Below are positions 7,437 through 15,038 of a stretch of DNA of 24,909 nt, in pieces. This stretch comes from Planctomycetota bacterium (GTDB lineage Bacteria > Planctomycetota > MHYJ01 > WSZJ01 > JACPWG01). Within the stretch, counting starts at the first letter, position 1. Each line of letters starts with the position of its first letter. Below the pieces are notes generated by a model. The model was not told where the DNA came from and did not search any database. It was given only the letters and a program-made list of their open reading frames with translations. Location of the stretch: the NCBI GenBank assembly GCA_016220045.1, contig JACRIP010000541.1, positions 1 to 24,909 on the forward strand, in the 5' to 3' direction. The position numbers and the translations under genes are program-made.

Positions 7437-9497
7437 CTAGCTGCCTGCGCCGCTCGCCGACATTCGCGCCGCGTCCGCCGCCTCCGCCTCGACCCGGCGC
7501 GCGCCCGCGTCGTCGCCCAGCCGCCGCAGCCCGGCGACGAGCGCCGCGTAGGCCTCCGCCAGGAAGGGCGGCCGGCCCGCCACCAGCGTCCGCAGCTCCG
7601 CCACCGCCGCCGCCACCTCGACGCCCATGACCACCCGCAGCCGGCTGCGCTCCAGCCGCGCCGGCGCGAGCGCCGGGTCGAGCGCGAGCGCCGCATCGAA
7701 ATCGCCGATCGCCTCCTCGGTTCGCCCGAGCATCCGCAACGCCAGCCCGCGGTGGTAGCGCGCCGGCGCATGCCCCGGATATCGGGCAATCACCGGGTCA
7801 AGCCGGGCGCGCGCGCTCTCCGCGGCGCCGCTGCCGAGCTCGATCAGAGCCAGCGCGAGCGTCGCGTCCGGATTCCCCGGAAAGCGCGTGAGCGCCTCCG
7901 CTCCCGCCGCCTGCGCCTCGTCCACGCGCCCGGCCGCCCCGAGCAGCGTCGTGAGATAGACCACCGCGCGCGGGGTCAGATCGAGCGTCACGGCGGGCGC
8001 CAGCGCATCCGCCGCCTCCCCCGGCCGCCCCAGCGCCTCCAAACCCTGCGCCAGCACGATCCGGCCGTGCACGAAGTCCGGCCGCAGGCGCAAGGCTTCC
8101 AGGGCCGACCCCACGCCCTCTTCGGCGCGGCCGGCAGCGATCAGCTCCGCGCCCAGCCCCGCATGCCCCATCGGATTCAGCGGCTGCTTTTCCACCACGT
8201 CCGCGAAAAAGGTCAGCCCGTCCCGCCAGTCGCGGTTGCGCACCGCCGTCAGCACCAGGAAAACCCCCAGCACCGCCGGCGTCAGGCAGCGAGCGAGCCG
8301 GGACGAGGCGCGTCCGGCCGCCGCGGGCGCGTCGAGCCGCGCCAGCAGCCAGGCCAGCGCCATGCAGCTTCCGGCCGACGGCCAATAGAGGAGGCGTTCC
8401 GTCTTCACCTGGGCGAACTGCAGCACGAGGTTGCTGTAGGGCGTCAGCGCGATCAGGAACCACGCCAGCGCCGGCGCCGTCGGGTGCCGCCGCCACCACC
8501 CCACGCCCATCCCCAGGACGGCCGCTCCCAGCGCCAGCCCTGCCGCCAGCACCGGCAGGTCGAGCGTGCGGTGCTTGAGCAGCGCCGGATTGAAGTTGTA
8601 CGCGTAGTCCCCGACCAGAGGCGTTGGAAAAACCTGGAGGCGCACGTAGTCCCCCAGCACTTCGATCATCGTGACCACGCGGTCTAGGGCTGTCACCTTA
8701 TTAAGCGCGAAGAGGCGGGTTTCGGTGGTCATCATGCCCAGGACGGAGAGGCGCAAGGCGACGTAGGCGCCGAGGACGGCGCAGAAGGCGAGCGGGAGGA
8801 GGAACCGGCCGGGATCGCGGCGGTCGGTCGTCGGGTCACCCGGCGCGCGGCCGTCCGTCCGCCGCCGCCACGCCAGCAGCAGGAAGGCGAGGAGCGGCGC
8901 GGTGACGACGCTTTCCTAGGCCAGGAGGGCGATGCCGAAGAGCGCGGCGCCGAGCGCGCCGGCCGCAACCCGCCGCCGGCCCTCGACCCGGGCGAGGGCG
9001 AGCGCGAGCGCGGCGAAGCCGAGCGCGCTGGAGATGACTTCGGCGCGTCCCACCGCCCAGGCCACGGCTTCGGTGTGCACGGGATGCACGGCGAAGAGCA
9101 GGGTGGCGGTGGCGGCGATCCGGCCGCGGCCGAAGATGCCCGCGGCGAGTGCGCCGAAGGCGAGCGTGGCGAGCGTGTGCCACAGCAGATTGGTCAGGTG
9201 AAATGCCCAGGGCGCGCCGCCGCCGATCCGCTGATCGATCCAGTAGGTCAGGATCGTCAGCGGACGATAGGAAGTCTTCCCGATGTCCTCGCACGGGTAG
9301 GGCGTGCGCAGGAACTTCCCGAGGTCGAGCGGTCCGTGCACGATCGGGTTCTGGACGATGGCCTCAAAGTCGTCGTACACGAAGCCGTTGCTCAGGGTGT
9401 TCGCGTAGGCGAGCACGCAAAGCGCCGCGGCGGCGACGAGGACCAGCGCGGTCGCGCGCCGCGGCGTAGTCGATCCCGCGACCGTCCCGTTCGGCAT
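7437..9497 (-). pseudogene. TMTC-like polytopic membrane protein with C-terminal TPRs, interrupted by an in-frame amber codon
   Basis: TMTC and related bacterial proteins combine a multi-pass glycosyltransferase-type membrane domain with C-terminal TPRs and act in protein O-mannosylation or glycan transfer. The N-terminal part has NTLSNGFVYDDFEAIVQNP, the acidic loop motif of this group, then YRPLTILTYWID and HLTNLLWHTLATL. The C-terminal half carries hydrophobic segments and then several TPRs (from about 8220 down to 7437). The frame is continuous over 686 codons apart from one TAG at 8918-8916. It lies in LLA-stop-ESVVTAPLLAF, where relatives usually read KES or KE, so a Lys AAG changed to TAG explains it. 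The ATG at 9497 has an AGGAGGAGG ribosome site; a GTG at 9500 is the alternative. The second part has no start with a ribosome site near the break, so without read-through or a sequence error the gene is dead. Confidence 0.8.
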
Positions 9498-9526
9498 CAC
9501 GGCCTCCTCCTCTCGCCGCGCGGGGC

Positions 9527-9556
9527 TTGCGCGACTCCGGCGCGGTTTGTTAGCCT
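9527..9556 (+). promoter_or_regulatory. Possible promoter for the archaemetzincin-like gene
   Basis: TTGCGC (9527-9532) and TAGCCT (9551-9556) are 18 bp apart. The -35 sits in CGGGGCTTGC, the same ten bases that hold the -35 of the promoter at 12688-12716, which supports both. The predicted leader is about 55 nt. Confidence 0.4.
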
Positions 9557-9617
9557 GTCGGCGCGTCCCGCCTCCGTCGTCGTCGATTCCATCCAGCCCA
9601 TCTCAGGAAATGGCCTG

Positions 9618-10523
9618 ATGCGAACCAGCCGCCACGGACTCATCACGATCGGGGCGCTCCTCGCCGTGCTGGTCGCCCTGCTCGCCTACCCGGAATGGCT
9701 GCTCAAGAACCTGCGCCGCGATGCCTACGGCGCGAACTCGAATCGCGCGCAGGGCGCGGTGATCGAACTCGCCCAGATCGGCGACGAGGCATCGATCCGG
9801 ACGCTCTGCGAGCTGTTCGAGGAGACCGGCGACGAAACCCTGCGGGAGCTGATCCGCACGCTGCTCCTGCACCACAGCCGCATGTTGCCGACGTATCCAC
9901 CGGCGCACGCGCCCGGCGGCCCGGTGGAACCGGTCCTGCGGCTGGGCGGCCGGCTCCTGCTCCTGCTCGACGGCGACATTCCCGAGCGCGTCCAGGAGCA
10001 GTTGCTGGTCGCGCTCTCCAAACGCCTCGGCCTGCCGTGCGTCGTCGAGCCGTGCCCGGTCTCCCTCGCCGGCCTGCCGAAAAACGACCTGGGGGCCGCG
10101 GACGCGGAGATGATGATCAACCTCGTCGCCCGCCATGTGGTCGGCGAAGTCGGCCGCGTCCTGATTGTCACCCGGCGCGAGCTCTGGGCCACGGGTCGGC
10201 CGTGGACGCCGGGGATGGCGCACGGATTCGGCGCCACCGCGGTCCTCTCCATCGGCGCGCTCGATCCGACGCGCGACGGCGGACCCGAGGACTGGGAGCG
10301 CTACGCCCGCCGCTTGGAGAACGTCGCCGTCCAGGCGCTCGGCCACACCCTGCTGCGTACGGATCTGGATTGCCCGCGCGCGGAATGCGTCATGCATCGG
10401 GTCGCTTCGCCCGCGGAGCTCGACGCGCTCGCGGCCGATTTCTGCCGCATCTGTGGACCGCTGGTGCGCGACGGCATCCGGCGCATCACGTATGGCGCGA
10501 CGGCCGAGCGCGCGCCGCACTGA
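9618..10523 (+). CDS. Membrane-anchored archaemetzincin-like protein with lost catalytic zinc site
   Basis: Archaemetzincins are small zinc proteases with the signature HExxHxxGx3Cx4CxMx17CxxC. This 301-residue protein keeps the Cys part: Cys252, Cys257-Val-Met259, Cys276 and Cys279, which bind a structural zinc in the family. The catalytic part is changed: Gln239-Ala240 replace His-Glu, only His243 remains, Leu246 replaces Gly and Asp249 the last His. Two extra residues precede Cys252. The upstream strand region (HGFGATAVLSIGAL) also fits the fold. The N-terminus has one membrane helix (LITIGALLAVLVALLAY), followed by a short HEAT-like helical stretch (residues about 40-95). The ATG at 9618 was chosen because the membrane anchor begins just after it. 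Proteolysis by the normal mechanism is unlikely; binding or a regulatory role is inference. Confidence 0.72.
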   Translation: MRTSRHGLITIGALLAVLVALLAYPEWLLKNLRRDAYGANSNRAQGAVIELAQIGDEASIRTLCELFEETGDETLRELIRTLLLHHSRMLPTYPPAHAPGGPVEPVLRLGGRLLLLLDGDIPERVQEQLLVALSKRLGLPCVVEPCPVSLAGLPKNDLGAADAEMMINLVARHVVGEVGRVLIVTRRELWATGRPWTPGMAHGFGATAVLSIGALDPTRDGGPEDWERYARRLENVAVQALGHTLLRTDLDCPRAECVMHRVASPAELDALAADFCRICGPLVRDGIRRITYGATAERAPH

Positions 10524-10683
10524 GCGGTTGCGCCGACCCGGGGCGACGGCGTGGCGATCGTGCGCGCCCGCGGCGGCGACGATTATAGGTCGCGGCGCGG
10601 TCCCCGACAAGCACCGCGGGGAGTTCGGACGCGCGGCCCGGGGCAGGTCCTTCCCCTGCCGTCGAACTTCGTAGGAGTGCGCG

Positions 10684-12501
10684 ATGCGTTTCCTCTGTGG
10701 GGGGAGTGTCCTCATGGTCCTGATGGCCCTGGCCGGCTGCACCGCGCATCCGGCGCCGGCGGGCGCCGATTCGGCGGCGGGCGAGCGCGCGGGCGCCACC
10801 GCGACCGCCTCCGCCGCACTCGCCCGGCTGGCCGAGGACTGGTGGGAAACCTCGATGGCCGAGAGCCCGACCTGGGCCACCTACCTCGGGGATTTCCGGT
10901 ACAATGACCGGCTCGAAGAGTCGGGCCCGGAGTCGCGCGCGCGCCGCGCTGGGGAGCTTCACGCCTTCGACGCCCGCCTGCGCGCGCTCGACCGCGCCGC
11001 GCTCACCGTCGAGGGCGACCGCATTCTCGCCGACCTGCTCGCGCGCAAAATCGCGCTGGAGCTCGAGGAGCCGACCCACAAGTTCTACCAGTGGCGGCTC
11101 GACCAGATGGACGGCCCGCAGGCCCGCTTTTTCCAGCTCGTCAACTTCCACCCCTTCAAGACCGCCGAGGATTTCGCCGACTTCGCCGCGCGACTTGAGG
11201 CCTTCCCGCGCTCGATGGCGCAGTATCTGGACGACCTGCGCGCCGGCGTGGCGGAAGGGCGGGTCGCCACGAAGGTCGTCGCCGCGCGCGTGCGGGACCA
11301 GCTCGACGCCCTGCTGGCCAAGCCGCCCGCCGCGTGCGTCCTCCATGCCGCCGTCGACAAGCTGCCCGCCGACCTCCCCGAGCGCGCCGCCCTCGCCGCC
11401 CGCCTCGAACGCGCGATCGCGGAGCATGTCTACGGCGCCTTCCGTACCATGCGCGAGTTCGTCGTGAGCGAAGCCCTGCCGCACGCGCGCGACACCGACG
11501 GGCTCTGGGCCCTGCCGGGCGGCGCGGCGGCCTACCGCTACCGCATTCGCGAGCACACCACCCTCGACCTCACGCCCGAGGAGCTGCACCAGACCGGTCT
11601 CGACGAATTGAAGACCCTGGCCGCGCGGATGACGGAAATCGCGCGGCGGCGCGGCCACACCGGGGACCTGCCTTCCTTCTTCGCCGCCGTGCGCCGGGAC
11701 CCGGCCAATTTCTGCCGCACGCGCGCGGAGTTGCTCGCCGGCTTCACGGCGATCCTCGCGCGGGCGAACGCGAAGCTGCCGCGCTATTTTCTGCGGCTGC
11801 CCGCGATCGGCTGCGAGGTGCGGGAGATGGAGGCCTACCGCGAGAAGGACTCGGTGGCGGCCTTCTACTACGGCCCGCCCGAGGACGGCTCGCGGCCGGG
11901 GATCTTCTACGCCAACCTCTACGATCTGCCGGCGCGGCCGCGCTGCAACATGACCGCGCTCACGGTGCACGAGGCGGTGCCCGGCCATCACCTGCAGATC
12001 GCCTTCGCGCTGGAGCAGCGCGAGCTGCCGAAGCTGCGGCGGCATGAGGGATTCACCGCATTCGTCGAGGGCTGGGCGCTCTACGCCGAGGTGTTGGCGG
12101 ACGAAATGGGCATGTACGAGGATGACCTGAGCCGGTTCGGCATGCTGACCTACCAGGCGTGGCGGGCGGCGCGGCTGGTGGTGGACACCGGGCTGCATGC
12201 TTTCCGGTGGACGCGGCAGCAGGCGATCGACTTCATGCGTGCGCACGTGGCGCTGAGCGACACGGAGATCATCAACGAGATCGACCGCTACATCATCTGG
12301 CCGGGGCAGGCGCTCGCCTACAAGGTGGGGCAGCGCGAGATCCTGGCGCTGCGGGCGGAGGCCGAGCGGCGGCTGGGCGGGCGCTTCGATCTACGGGAGT
12401 TCCATGACGTGGTGCTGCGCAACGGCGCGGTGCCGCTGACGACCCTGCGCGCGCTGGTGACGGCATGGATCGTGGCGCGGGAGGGGCCGGAGGCGCGGTA
12501 G
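10684..12501 (+). CDS. DUF885 family lipoprotein, putative zinc metallohydrolase
   Basis: DUF885 proteins are M1/M32-like helical proteins with a conserved HExxxGHH motif and are thought to be metallopeptidases. Here HEAVPGHHLQ lies at residues 429-438 and the second conserved block, EGWALYAE, at 462-469, where the final Glu would be the third metal ligand. The protein starts with a lipoprotein signal peptide and lipobox LAGC (Cys19), so it should be lipid-anchored outside the cytoplasm. The length of 605 residues is normal for the family. The ribosome site GTAGGAG is 6 nt before the ATG. The 160-bp gap before it has a TATAGG element near 10584 but no matching -35. The substrate is unknown; with the M1 peptidase it makes two exported peptidase-like proteins in the window. 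Confidence 0.9.
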   Translation: MRFLCGGSVLMVLMALAGCTAHPAPAGADSAAGERAGATATASAALARLAEDWWETSMAESPTWATYLGDFRYNDRLEESGPESRARRAGELHAFDARLRALDRAALTVEGDRILADLLARKIALELEEPTHKFYQWRLDQMDGPQARFFQLVNFHPFKTAEDFADFAARLEAFPRSMAQYLDDLRAGVAEGRVATKVVAARVRDQLDALLAKPPAACVLHAAVDKLPADLPERAALAARLERAIAEHVYGAFRTMREFVVSEALPHARDTDGLWALPGGAAAYRYRIREHTTLDLTPEELHQTGLDELKTLAARMTEIARRRGHTGDLPSFFAAVRRDPANFCRTRAELLAGFTAILARANAKLPRYFLRLPAIGCEVREMEAYREKDSVAAFYYGPPEDGSRPGIFYANLYDLPARPRCNMTALTVHEAVPGHHLQIAFALEQRELPKLRRHEGFTAFVEGWALYAEVLADEMGMYEDDLSRFGMLTYQAWRAARLVVDTGLHAFRWTRQQAIDFMRAHVALSDTEIINEIDRYIIWPGQALAYKVGQREILALRAEAERRLGGRFDLREFHDVVLRNGAVPLTTLRALVTAWIVAREGPEAR

Positions 12502-12571
12502 GGCGGGGGGCGGAAGCGCAGTCGCGGCCAGGCCGGACGCCGGCGGCGCCGCGCCCAGGGCGGCGGCTCTC

Positions 12572-12598
12572 GTAGGGGCGGACCCCCGTGTCCGCCCC
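12572..12598. repeat. GTAGGGGC-type palindromic repeat, copy 1
   Basis: The arms GGGGCGGA and TCCGCCCC flank CCCCCGTG, preceded by GTA. Two more members with the same outer bases lie at 20168-20191 and 20211-20234. It lies 70 bp after the DUF885 stop and may form a stable hairpin. Confidence 0.65.
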
Positions 12599-12687
12599 GG
12601 GGTGGCGCGGCGGACCCGTTTACGACCCCCTCCATGACGGTTCGAGCGCGTCGCGTGCGGCGCGCCGATCCCGCTGCAATCCGGGGC

Positions 12688-12716
12688 TTGCCCTCGGTCC
12701 GGGCGTCGGCTAAACT
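12688..12716 (+). promoter_or_regulatory. Sigma70-like promoter upstream of a small broken gene
   Basis: TTGCCC (12688-12693) and TAAACT (12711-12716) are 17 bp apart, followed by a predicted start near 12723 and an ATG at 12741. The -35 lies in CGGGGCTTGC, shared with the promoter at 9527. Confidence 0.55.
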
Positions 12717-12740
12717 GAGGGGCGTTGCCAGGCGCAGGCC

Positions 12741-13187
12741 ATGAATGCAGAGGGGGAGCAAGCCATGGGAGCCCCGTTTCGGCGCGAGGCGCCCGGTGAA
12801 TTCTCCGCGCGGAACGCTGAAGAAGGCCGACGCCTGGCCGAGCAGGAGACGCCGGAGGACCGGTACCGGCTCGGCCTCGGGCTGAGTCAATTGGGCCTGG
12901 TGCAAACGCCGCAAAACGGGGACACGATCCTGAATTCCAGCCCCATCCCGCTGAGGAGCGTAAACCCGCTCCGGAATTCAGGTCATGTCCCCGTTTTGCT
13001 CCCGCTGAGCAGGCGAGGACGGTTACCCCGACTTGAACCACGCCGTCAATTGGCGCGCACCCTGGCCCGCGGCGTCGGCAGCCCGTGGCTCGATGAAGCG
13101 GAGGATCTCGGCGCGAAGGCGCAGCGCTACTGCGCTCCCCTCCGGGCGGCGGCGGCATCACACGGTGGCCCCGGTCGTCGCTGGTGA
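12741..13187 (+). CDS. Small hypothetical protein, probably truncated and extended through a hairpin repeat
   Basis: The frame codes for 148 residues and follows a good promoter. The first 55 or so residues are highly charged and helix-like, with EETPEDRYRLG-like spacing (QETPEDRYRLGLGLSQLGLV) that looks like real protein. From about codon 57 the frame enters the inverted repeat at 12911-12999, and the rest reads like translated non-coding DNA rich in Arg and Pro. A second ATG at 12765 has a better ribosome site (GGGGGAG, 6 nt before it). I read this as the 5' end of a gene whose remainder was replaced or displaced by the repeat. I recognise no family. The whole 12502-13347 stretch holds no other gene that I can support. 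Confidence 0.3.
   Translation: MNAEGEQAMGAPFRREAPGEFSARNAEEGRRLAEQETPEDRYRLGLGLSQLGLVQTPQNGDTILNSSPIPLRSVNPLRNSGHVPVLLPLSRRGRLPRLEPRRQLARTLARGVGSPWLDEAEDLGAKAQRYCAPLRAAAASHGGPGRRW
12911..12999. repeat. Large imperfect inverted repeat (AAAACGGGGACA arms)
   Basis: The left arm 12911-12938 starts GCAAAACGGGGACA and ends CCTGAATTCC. The right arm 12973-12999 is its inverted copy with a single-base indel and two or so mismatches. The inner region has a second small stem, GGAGCG (12955-12960) with CGCTCC (12967-12972). The whole is a hairpin of about 89 bp, the size and shape of REP/BIME or small non-autonomous elements. No transposase is nearby. Confidence 0.7.
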
Positions 13188-13268
13188 GATCCTGTGTCCG
13201 CTTGCCTCAGCAAGGTGAAACGTGATGATCCGGCCCGGGCTCGGGCGTATCTGTCGTTCCGGCCCCGC

Positions 13269-13297
13269 TTGTCGTGGCCCAGCCGGTCGGCGATGAT
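13269..13297 (+). promoter_or_regulatory. Weak possible promoter of the four-gene cassette
   Basis: TTGTCG (13269-13274) and GATGAT (13292-13297) are 17 bp apart, about 44 nt of leader before the ATG at 13348. Both hexamers are poor matches; listed because no better one is seen upstream of the cassette. Confidence 0.25.
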
Positions 13298-13347
13298 TCC
13301 GGTGCTGGGCCATTCCACTTGAAGCCTGACAGGATCGGAATAACCTC

Positions 13348-13815
13348 ATGTCTACCACGCAGGATGAGCTCAAGCAGATCTTGCTCCGGCAGAAGGCGCA
13401 GCAGCAGGCGGACACGGAACCCGATCCCGCGGACCTGCGGACGGAGTGGTTGGAGGAGCTGCAAGCCCTCTTGAAGCGGATCGACGGGTGGCTGGCCCCC
13501 CTGCGCCCCGATTACCTGGCCGTGGAGACGGGGGATGTCGAGCTCGAGGAGTACGGCCTTGGCAAGTACCAGGCACCGGCCCGGCGTGTGCGGACACCTT
13601 CCGGTCGCGTGGTGGAGATCATGCCGCACGGCCGTCGGGTCCTGGACGCGATCGGGCGCGTGGACCTGCTGGCGCCTCCGTGGCAGGCCATGCTCGTGCG
13701 CTTCGAGCCGGGCAAGTGGTTCTTCGTGACCTCCCCGCTGGATCGCGGGGGAGTGAATTCGCAGCCGTTGACGGAAGAGAGCTTCTTCGGCGTCCTGAAG
13801 GAAATGCTCCAATGA
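13348..13815 (+). CDS. Conserved-looking small protein of unknown function, first gene of the cassette
   Basis: The product is 155 residues, with no signal peptide or membrane segment. Residues 1-50 are helical and charged, with Gln-rich QKAQQQ and the amphipathic stretch LEELQALLKRIDGWLAPL. Residues 55-130 look like a beta-rich domain (YGLGKYQAPARRVRTPSGRV, then GRVDLLAPPWQAMLVRF and KWFFVTSP). It ends with LTEESFFGVLKEML, a short helix typical of a complete small protein. Its TGA overlaps the next ATG (ATGA), so the two are very probably co-translated. A TTGAAG/TAACCT pair just before the ATG is too close to serve it. I do not recognise the family with certainty. Its place suggests an accessory to the HNH and deaminase-ATPase genes, which is inference. 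Confidence 0.7.
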   Translation: MSTTQDELKQILLRQKAQQQADTEPDPADLRTEWLEELQALLKRIDGWLAPLRPDYLAVETGDVELEEYGLGKYQAPARRVRTPSGRVVEIMPHGRRVLDAIGRVDLLAPPWQAMLVRFEPGKWFFVTSPLDRGGVNSQPLTEESFFGVLKEMLQ

Positions 13816-14201
13816 CGCAGTTGGCGGAGCGCCCCCCGTTTCGGTTCTGCCTCTTCCTCAGCTCCTCGGGCGAAGGCCGAATGCGCTACGCGCGCGAGCC
13901 GGAGCCGCCTACCGCCCGGATCGACGCGCTCTACGATCGTCTCGCCGTGCTGCGTGACGAACTGGAGCGGACTCCGCAGGATCCAGGCCTGAAGGCGGAA
14001 TTCACCGCCGTCTTCGATCGACTGCGCACGCTCCAGGAAAACGAGGCACGTCAGATCCGGCAGCGACTGGAAAAGAGCCTCTTCGCACCGCTGGGCTCCG
14101 GGGATCGTCTCCTCGCTCAAACACGGGATCTGTTGAAGAAGCATGCTGATCCTGCCACCCCAAACGCTCCCGCCGTCGAAACCGACACGCCGGAGGCATA
14201 A
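13812..14201 (+). CDS. Small coiled-coil protein, second gene of the cassette
   Basis: The 129-residue product is mostly helical and charged from residue 35 onward, with heptad-like stretches (IDALYDRLAVLRDELERT, then FDRLRTLQENEARQIRQRLE), so a coiled coil or helical hairpin is likely. The ATG at 13812 overlaps the stop of the preceding gene as ATGA. A second Met at residue 24 (13881, with GAAGG just before it) starts closer to the conserved-looking part and could be the true start. The 3' end overlaps the HNH frame by 59 bp if the latter starts at 14143. No known domain is recognised. A structural partner of the HNH protein is a guess from position only. Confidence 0.65.
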   Translation: MTQLAERPPFRFCLFLSSSGEGRMRYAREPEPPTARIDALYDRLAVLRDELERTPQDPGLKAEFTAVFDRLRTLQENEARQIRQRLEKSLFAPLGSGDRLLAQTRDLLKKHADPATPNAPAVETDTPEA

Positions 14202-14940
14202 CCCTCGTCCGGCGAGCGGCGAGGAGGGCTACCGGACCTACCGCACGTGCCTGCGGTGGGACTTCGGGTTCACCTGTCCGTTCTGCCTGCTGCACGAATC
14301 CGACCTCGCCGGCGCCGCGGGCGCAGAGGGGAGCGGGGTGACCACGGTTGAGCATCACGTCCCCCGGCAGGCCGATCGAGCGCGCATCAACGACTACGGC
14401 AACTGTCTCTACGCATGTCGCTACTGCAATCGCGCGCGTGGGCTGGCGCCGCGTGGTGTGGAGGGCGCGACCTTGTTGGATCCGTCGGCGCAGGCATGGG
14501 GCGATCATTTCCGCGCGGAGGGGGACCGACTCGCGCCCGCGGTTGGCGACCCGGATGCTGCCTACACGCACCGCTCCTACGATCTCGATGACCCGCGCAA
14601 GCTGGAGATGCGGCGGTGGCGGAGAGAGCTGATCGACGAGCGACTCCGGTTCCTGGAAGCTGTGCCGGCGCTGATGGAGGCCCTGACGCGGAGTGCACAA
14701 CGCGCGTTCGAGGCGAAGGACACGGGGGCCGCCGTCGACTACCTGAACCAGGTGCGCGAGCTGGCTCGACATGCCGAAGGCTGCGCCGGCGAGCTCCGCC
14801 GGTTTGCCGCGATCCCTCGCGATCATGACGCCGAATGCCGCTGCGGTGTCACGAGCGAACACAGGTTGCCCGAGGGCCTGGCGCTCCAGATGATCGGGAT
14901 CGACCTCCCGGCGCCGGCCGTCGGGGGTCCGACGCCGTGA
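14143..14940 (+). CDS. HNH (His-Me finger) nuclease-like protein with zinc knuckles
   Basis: HNH proteins cut DNA or nick it with a ββα-metal fold, and many have two CxxC knuckles binding zinc. This 265-residue protein has CPFC (45-48), the His-bearing strand VEHHVPR (His71/His72), Asn87 in YGNCLYACRYCNRARG and the second knuckle CRYC (92-95) followed by Asn96. This is the H-N-N arrangement of the family. The C-terminal 140 residues are helical and charged, with no known domain. The ATG at 14143 overlaps the previous gene by 59 bp; no clear ribosome site decides the start and the real one may be slightly later, but before codon 35. A degraded copy of codons 136-170 lies downstream at 16729-16838. 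A restriction or homing-type nuclease in a defence cassette is possible; nuclease activity is inferred from motif only. Confidence 0.8.
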   Translation: MLILPPQTLPPSKPTRRRHNPRPASGEEGYRTYRTCLRWDFGFTCPFCLLHESDLAGAAGAEGSGVTTVEHHVPRQADRARINDYGNCLYACRYCNRARGLAPRGVEGATLLDPSAQAWGDHFRAEGDRLAPAVGDPDAAYTHRSYDLDDPRKLEMRRWRRELIDERLRFLEAVPALMEALTRSAQRAFEAKDTGAAVDYLNQVRELARHAEGCAGELRRFAAIPRDHDAECRCGVTSEHRLPEGLALQMIGIDLPAPAVGGPTP

Positions 14941-15038
14941 CCGGGACTGCTGGGGTTCACGCCCGCCAATTGACCAACCGGGAGAAGCATCGATTTCGAA
15001 CCAGCCACTCCCACGTACATTTCAAGGTGGACACCCTT

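Noticed and set aside
8916..8918. Pyrrolysine insertion at the amber codon
   Set aside because: No pyl genes or downstream insertion element are seen, and the site corresponds to an ordinary Lys in the family; read-through stays only a possibility.
12911..12999. Intrinsic terminator or insertion sequence end
   Set aside because: There is no T-tract after the hairpin and no transposase or target duplication is visible; a REP-like repeat fits better.
13319..13346. TTGAAG-N16-TAACCT as a promoter for the gene at 13348
   Set aside because: The -10 ends one base before the ATG, so transcription would start inside the coding region.
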